From: Desulfobulbaceae bacterium
GTDB lineage: Bacteria; Desulfobacterota; Desulfobulbia; Desulfobulbales; UBA5123
Direction: 5' to 3'
DNA length: 6,994 nt
NCBI GenBank assembly: GCA_029865195.1
Contig: JAOUHH010000151.1
Coordinates: forward strand, 1-6,994
Both the position numbers and the translations under genes were made by a program. The notes under the pieces were generated by a model. It saw only the letters and a program-made list of their open reading frames with translations. It made no database searches and was not told where the DNA came from. Positions 1 through 5,930 of the stretch are shown piece by piece (position 1 is the first letter of the stretch; each line of letters starts with the position of its first letter).

Positions 1-339
1 GAGGTGTATCCGGCCGACAAGGCCAAACGGCTCAAGCTGTGCGGGTTCTGCGGCATCGGCACCCCCGCCTCCTTCCGCGAAACCCTGAACAAGGAAGGCT
101 ATACGGTTGTCGCGTTTCGTGCCTTCTCGGACCATCACCCCTACTCCGCCAAGGATGTAGAGGCGCTGACGGCCTGGGCCAAGGCGCAAGGCGCGCAGGC
201 GTTGATCACCACCGAGAAGGATTTCGTCAAGCTGAAACCCTTTTTCGGCGATTTCCCTGTTCTGGCCTTGAAGGTGGAGCTCTTCATGGAAGAGAATTTT
301 GATCTCTTCCTGGCCGACCGGCTGGGCGCGTTTTCTTGA
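1..339 (+). CDS. lpxK: Tetraacyldisaccharide 4'-kinase LpxK, C-terminal part (5' end outside window)
   Basis: LpxK phosphorylates the 4' position of the tetraacyldisaccharide-1-phosphate lipid A precursor with ATP, at the cytoplasmic face of the inner membrane. The visible 112 residues are the C-terminal third. They carry the family's conserved stretch GIGTPASFRETL, then FSDHHPYSAKDVEAL, then TTEKDFVKL, in the order and spacing expected of LpxK. The frame is open from base 1 to the TGA at 337-339, so the GTG at position 4 is an internal valine rather than a start. No convincing terminator follows. The next gene, lpxC, belongs to the same pathway but is 275 bases away and appears to have its own promoter. 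The identification is firm; the N-terminal P-loop part lies outside the window. Confidence 0.95.
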   Translation, partial: EVYPADKAKRLKLCGFCGIGTPASFRETLNKEGYTVVAFRAFSDHHPYSAKDVEALTAWAKAQGAQALITTEKDFVKLKPFFGDFPVLALKVELFMEENFDLFLADRLGAFS

Positions 340-388
340 GTGTTCTTTATCGCTTGCTGTGTGTTTCCTCGCCGCCGATATCCGTGAG

Positions 389-406
389 TGTGTTTTTTTC
401 TACACA
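389..406. repeat. Inverted repeat TGTGT-N8-ACACA upstream of lpxC
   Basis: Arms TGTGT (389-393) and ACACA (402-406) flank an 8-base T-rich spacer. The centre lies about 145 bases upstream of the start site predicted from the -24/-12 element at 517-532, which is a usual distance for an enhancer of an NtrC-type activator. The arms are short and the spacer is low complexity, so the match may be chance. It is not a good terminator for lpxK, because no GC-rich stem precedes the T run. Confidence 0.25.
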
Positions 407-485
407 GCGCCAGGGCCTGACCTGTTGCTCTCTTCCAGGGTTGAACGCTATTTAAGTCGTTGATGTTGTACTGTTGTCGGTGTCT

Positions 486-501
486 GCCGGCGCCTGCCGG
501 C
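486..501. repeat. GC-rich hairpin GCCGGC-GCCT-GCCGGC in the lpxC upstream region
   Basis: Two copies of the self-complementary hexamer GCCGGC (486-491 and 496-501) are separated by GCCT, so the stretch reads both as a direct repeat and as a 6-bp stem with a 4-base loop. No T run follows, so it is not an intrinsic terminator. It sits just upstream of the sigma-54 type element at 517-532. Its role is unknown. Confidence 0.35.
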
Positions 502-516
502 TGAATGTCGGGAGGA

Positions 517-532
517 TGGCGCGATTTTTGCA
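517..532 (+). promoter_or_regulatory. Putative sigma-54 (RpoN) -24/-12 promoter for lpxC
   Basis: The sequence TGGCGCG-ATTT-TTGCA matches the RpoN consensus TGGCACG-N4-TTGCA with one mismatch. The essential GG (518-519) and GC (530-531) are separated by exactly 10 bases. It lies on the coding strand in the gap before lpxC and predicts a start near 543, leaving a leader of about 70 bases before the lpxC ATG at 615. A match this close is unlikely by chance in a 7-kb window, and its intergenic, correctly oriented position adds weight. No comparably good sigma-70 promoter was seen in the gap. Function is inferred, not shown. Confidence 0.6.
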
Positions 533-555
533 ATAGACGTAGTAGCAGTTGCAAT
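528..555 (+). repeat. Direct repeat TTGCAAT, two copies 21 bases apart
   Basis: TTGCAAT occurs at 528-534 and 549-555. The repeat period is 21 bases, about two helical turns, so both copies face the same side of the DNA. The first copy overlaps the -12 box of the proposed sigma-54 promoter and the second falls just after the predicted start site, a layout compatible with a repressor site. It may equally be coincidence. Confidence 0.25.
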
Positions 556-614
556 CCTTATACAGAGAGCGGCACCACCTTCATTCACATATATCCAGGG
601 GAAACGATCCGGAC

Positions 615-1595
615 ATGGAACTCTTCCAATATACCATTCGTAAAAAAATCAGCTTCGCGGGTATCGGCCTGCATTCGGGCAAACCGGTTAATCTGACCAT
701 CAAGCCCGCCGCCGTCGACACCGGCATCCGGTTTGTCCGGCTTGATATCGGGGTTTCCTCGTCGGTGCCAGCCTTCATGAACAAGGTCGTTGATACCAGC
801 CTCGCCACCACCATCGCCCAGGATGAGGCCGCTGTTTCCACCACCGAGCATCTGCTCGGGGCGCTGGCCGGCCTTGGCGTCGACAACGCGGTGGTCGAAC
901 TCGACGGGGCAGAGGTGCCGATCATGGACGGCAGCGCCGGCCCGTTTGTCCATCTCTTGCAGAAGGTGCACCGCCGTCGCCAGAATGCCCCCAAGCGGGT
1001 TCTCAAGATCATCAAGGAGATCGTTTGCCGCGACGGCGACAAGACGATCAGGGTCCTTCCCTACGATGGCCTGAAGGTGACCTGTGAAATCGATTTCGCC
1101 CACGAGATGATCGGCCGACAGACCTACACCATCGACGTTAATCCCAAGAGCTTCGCCCGCGAGATCGCCTCGGCCCGCACCTTCGGCTTCATGGACGAGG
1201 TGAAGAAGTTGAAGGCGCACGGGTATGCCCTGGGCGGCTCCCTCGATAATGCGGTGGTTGTCGATCAGCTCGGGGTCCTCAATAAGGACGGGCTCCGTTT
1301 CGCCGATGAGTTTGTCCGCCACAAGGTGCTCGACCTGATCGGCGACCTGGCCCTGCTCGGATGCCCGCTGATGGGCCATGTCATCGCCAGCAAGGCCGGC
1401 CATGCCCAGCATTTGCGGATGATGCAGGCCATCGCCACCAATCCGGAGTGCTGGCGCTTTGTCCGTCTCGAACAGGCGGCGGACAACACCGTGCTGGAGC
1501 GGGTTATCACCACCACCAAGGCCGCCGGCAACAAGATCCTGCCCTTCCTGGCCCCGCCGGCCGCACCGTTCATCGGAGGGACCTGCGCCGCCTGA
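615..1595 (+). CDS. lpxC: UDP-3-O-acyl-N-acetylglucosamine deacetylase LpxC
   Basis: LpxC is a cytosolic zinc enzyme that removes the acetyl group from UDP-3-O-acyl-GlcNAc, the committed step of lipid A synthesis. The 326-residue product has the full family pattern: GIGLHSGKPV near the N-terminus, TTEHLLGAL with E78 and zinc ligand H79, VPIMDGSAGPF at 102-111, FVRHKVLDLIGD with zinc ligands H236 and D240 plus D244, and the catalytic-type histidine in AGH at 263. An in-frame ATG exists at 549, but the ATG at 615 is preferred: it gives the normal N-terminus MELFQYT and has AGGGGAA at 597-603 upstream, though with a long spacing of 11 bases. The protein ends in a nonpolar tail (GGTCAA). E. coli LpxC is degraded by FtsH through a nonpolar C-terminal tail; whether that applies here is unknown. 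The gene appears to stand alone, between a sigma-54 type promoter and a strong terminator. Confidence 0.97.
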   Translation: MELFQYTIRKKISFAGIGLHSGKPVNLTIKPAAVDTGIRFVRLDIGVSSSVPAFMNKVVDTSLATTIAQDEAAVSTTEHLLGALAGLGVDNAVVELDGAEVPIMDGSAGPFVHLLQKVHRRRQNAPKRVLKIIKEIVCRDGDKTIRVLPYDGLKVTCEIDFAHEMIGRQTYTIDVNPKSFAREIASARTFGFMDEVKKLKAHGYALGGSLDNAVVVDQLGVLNKDGLRFADEFVRHKVLDLIGDLALLGCPLMGHVIASKAGHAQHLRMMQAIATNPECWRFVRLEQAADNTVLERVITTTKAAGNKILPFLAPPAAPFIGGTCAA

Positions 1596-1630
1596 AACGG
1601 ACCAGTCCAGCCCCCTAACCGGGATTTGCC

Positions 1631-1666
1631 AAATGCCGTGGGCCTGCCGCCCATGGCATTTTTTTT
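1631..1666 (+). terminator. Intrinsic terminator of lpxC
   Basis: The arm AAATGCCGTGGGC (1631-1643) pairs with GCCCATGGCATTT (1649-1661) around the loop CTGCC. This is a 13-bp stem with one G-T wobble. Eight T residues run from 1659 to 1666. It begins 36 bases after the lpxC stop. On the other strand only a short T run follows, so it works mainly for plus-strand transcripts. It separates lpxC from proC-nadK. Confidence 0.9.
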
Positions 1667-1676
1667 GTGCAAATAG

Positions 1677-1706
1677 GTGGCAGAGAAGAGGGCGGGACAA
1701 TATAAT
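1677..1706 (+). promoter_or_regulatory. Putative sigma-70 promoter for proC-nadK
   Basis: A perfect -10 box TATAAT lies at 1701-1706, and a weak -35 box GTGGCA (four of six consensus bases) lies at 1677-1682 with an 18-base spacer. It sits between the lpxC terminator and proC, where a promoter is needed, and implies a leader of about 80 bases. A GG-N10-GC spacing also occurs across this stretch, but the surrounding bases match the sigma-54 consensus poorly, so sigma-70 is the better reading. Confidence 0.55.
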
Positions 1707-1780
1707 GCGCCGATTGATAAGGAGAAATCCGTCGGAGTCCGCTGGGGCAAGGCGGTGTGTGCAGGTGTTTGGGCAGGAAT

Positions 1781-1786
1781 AAGGAG
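1781..1786 (+). promoter_or_regulatory. Ribosome binding site that fixes the proC start
   Basis: AAGGAG is placed 6 bases before the ATG at 1793. This selects that ATG over the in-frame GTG at 1757, which would add 12 residues unlike the family. A second AAGGAG at 1720-1725 in the same leader has no start codon at a usable distance. Confidence 0.85.
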
Positions 1787-1792
1787 AGAGTG

Positions 1793-2632
1793 ATGGGTGT
1801 ATCCGGGAAGATAGGTTTTGTCGGCGGCGGCCTGATGGCCGAGGCCTTGATCAAGGGGATTCTGCAGGCCAAGCTGCTCTCGGCGGACCGGGTGATGGCC
1901 GCGGATCCTGCCGGGGAGCGTCGTGCCCTGCTCCATGATCGCTATGGCATCGAGGTCTTCGACGATGCCCGGTTGATGATCGGTGCCTGCGACATCGTTA
2001 TTCTTGCCGTAAAGCCGCAGGTGATGGGGGTGGTGCTCGCCTCTCTGGCCAAGGAGATCAATGGCGGCCATCTCGTCATCTCCATCGCAGCCGGGGTCAC
2101 CATCGCCTTTATCGAGAAAAATCTTGCCGGCACCGGCTGCCGGGTGATCCGGGTGATGCCGAATACCCCGGCCATTGTCCAGGAAGCCGCGTCCGCCTTG
2201 AGCGGCGGCAGCCTCGCAACCGCCGCCGACCTGGAAGCCGCGCAAGGCATCTTTGCCGCCATCGGCCAAAGCGTGGTGGTTGCTGAGCCGTATCTGGATG
2301 CGGTGACCGGGTTAAGCGGCAGCGGTCCTGCCTATGTCTTTTCCTTCATCGAGGCGCTGATCGATGCCGGCGTCAAGGTCGGTCTGGCCCGGCCGGTTGC
2401 GCAGATGCTGGCCTTGCAGACCGTTCTTGGCTCCGTTAAACTGGCCATGGAAACCGGCGACCATCCCGCGCAGTTGCGGGCCATGGTCACCTCGCCTGGC
2501 GGCACCACCATCGCCGGTCTGCACGTGCTGGAGCGGGCTGGCATGCAGGGAATGATCATGGACGCCGTCGAGGCGGCCACCGAACGCTCCCGGCAGTTGG
2601 GGGCGGCTAGCAGCAAAGAGGATAAAAAATAA
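1793..2632 (+). CDS. proC: Pyrroline-5-carboxylate reductase ProC
   Basis: ProC reduces 1-pyrroline-5-carboxylate to L-proline with NAD(P)H, the last step of proline synthesis, in the cytosol. The 279-residue protein is close to the usual family length of about 270. It opens with a Rossmann fold (KIGFVGGGLMAEAL, residues 6-19), followed by DIVILAVKPQ (67-76), RVMPNTPA (120-127) and the dimer/substrate region VTGLSGSGPAYVF (171-183). The C-terminal P5CR signature spans residues 228-247 and includes VTSPGGTT. The last residues (KEDKK) are a charged tail of no evident function. It is the first gene of a two-gene unit with nadK, which starts 5 bases after the proC stop. The pairing makes loose sense, since NadK supplies NADP for the reductase, but may simply be inherited gene order. 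Confidence 0.96.
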   Translation: MGVSGKIGFVGGGLMAEALIKGILQAKLLSADRVMAADPAGERRALLHDRYGIEVFDDARLMIGACDIVILAVKPQVMGVVLASLAKEINGGHLVISIAAGVTIAFIEKNLAGTGCRVIRVMPNTPAIVQEAASALSGGSLATAADLEAAQGIFAAIGQSVVVAEPYLDAVTGLSGSGPAYVFSFIEALIDAGVKVGLARPVAQMLALQTVLGSVKLAMETGDHPAQLRAMVTSPGGTTIAGLHVLERAGMQGMIMDAVEAATERSRQLGAASSKEDKK

Positions 2633-2637
2633 GCCGC

Positions 2638-3501
2638 ATGGATATTCGCAAGGTCGGTATCGTCCTTAAAAAGGAGTCGCCCGAGCCGGAACGCATCGGC
2701 AAGGAACTGGTAGACTGGTTTGCCCGGCGGTCGGTGACCACGGTGATCGACGCCATCGACGCCGATATGGACATGGTGGTCATCCTGGGCGGTGACGGCA
2801 CCCTGCTGCATGTGGCCGATCAGGCCAGCCGCTACGGGATTCCGGTGGTGGGGGTCAACATGGGCGGCCTCGGGTTTTTGACCGAGGTGGCGGTTGACGA
2901 GCGCTATGAGGTTCTGGAGGCCATCATGGCCGGGCCGGTGGCCATCGAGGAGCGGATGATGCTCAAGGCCCGCCTGCGACGCGCCGGGGAGGCAACGCCC
3001 TGGCAGTATGTGCTTAACGACGTGGTGATCAGCAAGGGGAGCGTTGACCGGCTGGTTCGTCTCAGCACCTGGGCCGATCAGGAGTATATCACCACCTACA
3101 AGGCGGACGGCCTGATCTTCTCCGCCTCCACCGGCTCCACGGCCTACAACCTTTCCGCCGGCGGGCCGGTGGTCCATCCGGCCCTGCGGGCGATCCTGGT
3201 GACGCCGATCTGCCCCTTCATGTTGGAGAGCCGGCCGGTGCTGTTGCCGGCCACCATGCAACTCTGTACCAGGCTTGCCGCCAACGCAGGCGAGGTTAAG
3301 GTGATCGTCGACGGACGTTTTGCCTGGGAGATGAAGAAGGATGATGCCCTGGAGGTCAAGGCGGCGGAAAAACCGCTGCGGCTGATCGGTTCTCCCCGTA
3401 AAGGCTATTTTGAGATTTTACGCAACAAGCTCAACTGGGGCGGCCGCACCGACGGCGTCGAAGCCGGCGGTTGCTGCGGAGAGGCGGCGGAGAAAGGCTA
3501 G
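2638..3501 (+). CDS. nadK: NAD kinase (ATP-NAD kinase)
   Basis: NadK phosphorylates NAD to NADP in the cytosol and sets the size of the NADP(H) pool. The 287-residue product has every family landmark: ILGGDGTLLHVAD with the GGDGT motif at 51-55 (D53 the expected catalytic aspartate), GVNMGGLGFLTE at 72-83, the NAD-binding NDVVISKG at 127-134, and the long conserved block around DGLIFSASTGSTAY (157-170) and LSAGGPVVHP (172-181). The N-terminus MDIRKVGIVLKKE fits the family, so the ATG at 2638 is accepted. The only Shine-Dalgarno-like sequence (AGAGGA, 2617-2622) is 15 bases away, inside proC, so translation is probably coupled to proC. The tail after KLNWGGR (residues 264-270) is variable and ends in a short Cys-Cys, Glu-rich segment. 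The bidirectional terminator at 3531-3573 follows. Confidence 0.96.
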   Translation: MDIRKVGIVLKKESPEPERIGKELVDWFARRSVTTVIDAIDADMDMVVILGGDGTLLHVADQASRYGIPVVGVNMGGLGFLTEVAVDERYEVLEAIMAGPVAIEERMMLKARLRRAGEATPWQYVLNDVVISKGSVDRLVRLSTWADQEYITTYKADGLIFSASTGSTAYNLSAGGPVVHPALRAILVTPICPFMLESRPVLLPATMQLCTRLAANAGEVKVIVDGRFAWEMKKDDALEVKAAEKPLRLIGSPRKGYFEILRNKLNWGGRTDGVEAGGCCGEAAEKG

Positions 3502-3530
3502 CGTTCTTCCCATCGGTTGATGCCGCGCAT

Positions 3531-3573
3531 AAAAAAAAGCGTTCTCCGTGGTTGGCACGGGAACGCTTTTTTT
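3531..3573. terminator. Bidirectional intrinsic terminator between nadK and ytxH
   Basis: GCGTTC (3539-3544) pairs with GAACGC (3561-3566). Inside it CCGTG (3546-3550) pairs with CACGG (3556-3560) around the loop GTTGG, with a single bulged T at 3545. Eight A residues precede the stem (3531-3538) and seven T residues follow it (3567-3573). A T run therefore follows the hairpin on both strands. It lies between the convergent nadK (stop at 3501) and ytxH (stop at 3593) and serves both. Confidence 0.92.
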
Positions 3574-3592
3574 GTGCGCGCTTGGGAGGCTT

Positions 3593-3979
3593 CTATTCTT
3601 TGTCGCCCATGGCCTCCGCCAGGGTTTCGCGCTCCCGCTTCATGGCCTCGCGGCCGGCGTTGATGGCGGCGTTCAATGCCTCCTTCTTGTCGTCAAGATA
3701 ATGCTTCCCCTCATCGATGATATCGGTTCCCCGGTTGATCAAATCCCGTCCACGCTCGATCATCTCGCGACCACGCTCCGCCATCCTGGCGCCGCGTTCT
3801 TTCAGGTCGTCGGGGAGATAATCGGCCCTCTCGCGGAGATCCTCGCCGAACTCCATGAGTTTTTCACGGGTTTCCTTGCCGGAGCGGGGGGCAAGCAGAA
3901 GGGCGGCGGTTGCACCGAGGATGGCGCCGGAAAGAAATAAAAAAGCGGAATTGGAATTGCAGGAATCGTTGTTCGGCAT
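3593..3979 (-). CDS. YtxH-family small membrane protein with glycine heptad repeats
   Basis: This 128-residue protein has one predicted glycine/alanine-rich membrane segment (about residues 12-30, FLFLSGAILGATAALLLAP). The typical YtxH continuation RSGKETREKL (32-41) follows, then a charged helical tail. The family's function is not established; in Bacillus subtilis YtxH is a general-stress protein encoded beside a DUF948 protein, the same pairing as here. The start is the ATG at 3979, with AGGAG at 3987-3991 (7-base spacing). The frame is open further upstream, but that stretch overlaps the DUF948 gene and is not conserved-looking. From residue 63 to 91 a glycine recurs exactly every seven residues (63, 70, 77, 84, 91) in units such as REMIERG and RDLINRG, suggesting an amphipathic or coiled-coil helix. 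The gene ends just before the bidirectional terminator. Confidence 0.88.
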   Translation of the reverse strand: MPNNDSCNSNSAFLFLSGAILGATAALLLAPRSGKETREKLMEFGEDLRERADYLPDDLKERGARMAERGREMIERGRDLINRGTDIIDEGKHYLDDKKEALNAAINAGREAMKRERETLAEAMGDKE

Positions 3980-3989
3980 AAGCGTTCTC

Positions 3990-4379
3990 CTATCGCGACC
4001 TGTTCGGTCTGGTGAAAAAGTACGTAAACGCCCTGATCCCGGCGCTGAGGGCGCCGACTTCGGTGATAATCGGGGCTGTTGATTCCCGGAGCATCTTGCT
4101 GGTGTGCAGAATAATATCCCCTGATTTTTCAAGGGAGTGGAGAAATTCGTCGGTCTGGTCAAGCTTGTCGTTGGCGGTGGCGGAGAGTTCCTTGAATTCG
4201 TTCGCCGCCGAGGTCAAGGCGGTGGCGAGAGGGCCGATCTCCTTGGCCATCGCTTCCATGAGCGTGTCTGCCCGTTTGAGGGTCTGGCGGAGTTGGACGA
4301 GAAGCGGAATCAGAAGAACGGCGATGCCGCCCAGGCTGATGGCGGAGATGAAGATGAAGATGTCGATGGGCGCTATCAC
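3990..4379 (-). CDS. DUF948-family membrane-anchored protein
   Basis: This 129-residue protein has an N-terminal membrane segment (about residues 6-29, DIFIFISAISLGGIAVLLIP) and a long helical remainder rich in Ala, Glu, Lys and Leu, as in DUF948 proteins. The biochemical role is unknown; the family's B. subtilis member YtxG is encoded beside YtxH in a stress-induced operon. The start is a GTG at 4379 with GAGGAA about 10 bases upstream. The next methionine is residue 41, which would delete the membrane anchor, so the GTG is preferred. Its TAG stop (3990-3992) overlaps the Shine-Dalgarno of the YtxH gene, whose ATG is 10 bases on, so the two are co-translated. The C-terminus ends in a short basic tail (RPNRSR). 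The promoter at 4421-4449 drives the pair. Confidence 0.85.
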   Translation of the reverse strand: MIAPIDIFIFISAISLGGIAVLLIPLLVQLRQTLKRADTLMEAMAKEIGPLATALTSAANEFKELSATANDKLDQTDEFLHSLEKSGDIILHTSKMLRESTAPIITEVGALSAGIRAFTYFFTRPNRSR

Positions 4380-4412
4380 GTTGGCAATTCCTCGTTTGGC
4401 TTGTGGTTTCGG

Positions 4413-4426
4413 TATGATCCATCATA
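4413..4426. promoter_or_regulatory. Palindrome TATGAT-CC-ATCATA over the -10 box, possible operator
   Basis: The 6-bp arms TATGAT (4413-4418) and ATCATA (4421-4426) are perfect inverted copies with a 2-base centre. The right arm is the -10 box of the minus-strand promoter of the DUF948/YtxH unit, so a dimeric protein bound here would block RNA polymerase. Part of the symmetry is explained by the -10 sequence itself, so the operator reading is tentative. Confidence 0.35.
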
Positions 4427-4449
4427 GCAAAGTTCATGGGGCACGGCAA
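4421..4449 (-). promoter_or_regulatory. Extended -10 sigma-70 promoter for DUF948-YtxH
   Basis: Read on the minus strand, the -35 box TTGCCG (4444-4449), a 17-base spacer, and the -10 box TATGAT (4421-4426) are preceded by TGC, giving an extended -10. The -10 matches five of six consensus bases and the -35 four of six. It predicts a start near 4414 and a leader of about 35 bases before the GTG at 4379. It lies between the NtrC-type gene and DUF948 and indicates that the small membrane-protein pair can be transcribed independently of the regulator. Confidence 0.65.
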
Positions 4450-4489
4450 GGAGGCTCTGACAGGTGCGTGGTTTCCCCGGTGGCGGCCG

Positions 4490-5875
4490 TTATTTTTTCT
4501 GGATGCCGTATTTCTTCATCTTGTATTGCAGGAGGCTCTTGGTGATGCCGAGCCTTTCGGCGGCCCTGGCCTGCACGTGATCCACCCTCTCGAGGGCGGC
4601 ACAGATGGCCTTTTTCTCGATCGACTCGAGCAGGTCGGGGAGGCGGGTGTCGGCGTCCGCCAGTCGATCGAAGTCGATGTCGCCGGTTTGCCAGGCCGAT
4701 GATTCTGGCGGTGCGGTGTCCGGTTGCACGTCCTTTGTCTCGATCCGGTCGTTGGAGCAGAGGACGGCGGCGCGTTCGATGGTGTTTTCAAGTTCCCGGA
4801 TATTGCCTTCCCAGGGCAGGGTGGCAAGAAAGCGCCGGGCCGCGGAGGTGATGTTGAGGTCCGGGCGGGCCAACCGTTTGGCGAATTTGGCGATAAAATG
4901 ATCGGTAAGCGGCAGCAGGTCGTCCAGTCGCTCCCGCAGCGGCGGCAGGTGGATATGGAGGACGTTGAGCCGGTAATAGAGATCTTCCCTGAAGGTGCCT
5001 TTGTCGACCTCTTCCTTGAGATCCTTGTTGGTGGCGGCCAGAATCCTCACGTCGACGGTGATGGGCTTGCTGCCGCCCACCCGCTCGAAGGTTTTTTCCT
5101 GAATGGCGCGGAGCAGTTTGGCTTGCAGGCTCATCGGCATGTCGCCCATTTCGTCGAGGAAGATGGTGCCGGTGTCGGCAAGCTCGAAGCGGCCCTTGCG
5201 GAGGGCCACCGCACCGGTGAAGGCGCCTTTCTCGTGGCCGAAGAGTTCGCTTTCAAGCAGCGCTTCGGGGAGGGCGGCGCAGTTGATCGAGATGAAGGGT
5301 GCGTTTTGGCGCGGGCTGTTGAAGTGGATTGCCCGTGCGACAAGCTCCTTGCCGGTGCCGGATTCGCCGGTGATCAGCACCGAGGTGGTGGTGGGGGCCA
5401 CTTTTTCGATCAGCCGGTAAATCTCCAGCAGCCGCTTGTTGCGGCCGATCATGTTGGCGAAGCCGTATCGGGATTGAACCTCATCCCGCAGGCGAACATT
5501 CTCGCGCAGGAGCGAGTAATGCTCCACCGCCTTGTTGATGTTGAGGAGCAGTTCGTCGTTATTGAAGGGCTTGGTCAGGTAGTTGAAGGCACCGGCCTGC
5601 ATGGCCGCGACCGCCGGTTCCACCTCGCCGAAAGCGGTGATCATGATCACTGGCAGATCGGCGTTGTAGGATTTTATCTCACGGAGGAGGGTCATACCGT
5701 CCATCCCCGCCATCCGCATGTCGGTGATAACCAGTTCCAGGTCGGTGTTCTTGACGATCTTGAGGCCATCCTCGCCGCAGTTGGCGGTGAAGACCTCAAA
5801 GCCTTCCTCGCGCAGCAGTTCGGAGAGGACGATCAGGTAATTCGGTTCATCGTCAACTACCAGGATTGTATACAT
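4490..5875 (-). CDS. NtrC-family sigma-54-dependent response regulator (receiver, AAA+, Fis HTH)
   Basis: This is a cytosolic transcription activator that, when phosphorylated, binds upstream enhancer sites and uses ATP to open sigma-54 RNA polymerase promoters. The 461 residues hold three complete domains. The receiver (about 1-120) has acidic residues D8/D9, phospho-acceptor D52, T80 and K102. The AAA+ domain (about 141-375) has Walker A GESGTGKE at 170-177, the sigma-54 contact loop GAFTGA at 217-222, Walker B TIFLDE at 237-242, an arginine-finger region FREDLYYRLNV at 295-305, and sensor 2 GNIRELEN at 357-364. A C-terminal Fis-type HTH (about 415-458) ends TKSLLQYKMKKYGI. All key residues are present, so it should be functional. 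The start at ATG 5875 gives the normal receiver N-terminus MYTILVVDDE; its ribosome site is weak (AAAAAGAAA). No histidine kinase is in the window, so it looks orphan. Targets are unknown; lpxC, with its sigma-54 type promoter, is one candidate. Confidence 0.95.
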   Translation of the reverse strand: MYTILVVDDEPNYLIVLSELLREEGFEVFTANCGEDGLKIVKNTDLELVITDMRMAGMDGMTLLREIKSYNADLPVIMITAFGEVEPAVAAMQAGAFNYLTKPFNNDELLLNINKAVEHYSLLRENVRLRDEVQSRYGFANMIGRNKRLLEIYRLIEKVAPTTTSVLITGESGTGKELVARAIHFNSPRQNAPFISINCAALPEALLESELFGHEKGAFTGAVALRKGRFELADTGTIFLDEMGDMPMSLQAKLLRAIQEKTFERVGGSKPITVDVRILAATNKDLKEEVDKGTFREDLYYRLNVLHIHLPPLRERLDDLLPLTDHFIAKFAKRLARPDLNITSAARRFLATLPWEGNIRELENTIERAAVLCSNDRIETKDVQPDTAPPESSAWQTGDIDFDRLADADTRLPDLLESIEKKAICAALERVDHVQARAAERLGITKSLLQYKMKKYGIQKK

Positions 5876-5930
5876 GATTTCTTTTTATTGCCGGAAACGG
5901 GTGCGATATATGTTTGAGAGTTTCATCATC

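Noticed and set aside
549..614. An earlier in-frame ATG for lpxC adding 22 residues
   Set aside because: The extra residues are not LpxC-like, no ribosome site precedes this ATG, and it lies almost at the predicted transcription start. The ATG at 615 gives the family N-terminus.
585..1700. A long minus-strand open frame opposite lpxC
   Set aside because: It is a shadow of lpxC with no recognisable domain and covers the terminator and the upstream region of lpxC.
1704..1782. A 25-codon open frame in the proC leader, possible leader peptide
   Set aside because: Its ATG overlaps the -10 box, so it would not be in the transcript from that promoter. There is no ribosome site and no attenuator-like codon run.
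3553..3566. TGGCACG, a perfect -24 half of a sigma-54 promoter, between nadK and ytxH
   Set aside because: There is no GC at the -12 position and no plus-strand gene follows. The bases form the loop and arm of the bidirectional terminator.
4724..5917. A long plus-strand open frame of about 400 codons opposite the NtrC-type gene
   Set aside because: It is the antisense shadow of a GC-rich gene; its translation shows no domain, while the minus strand encodes a complete NtrC-type protein.
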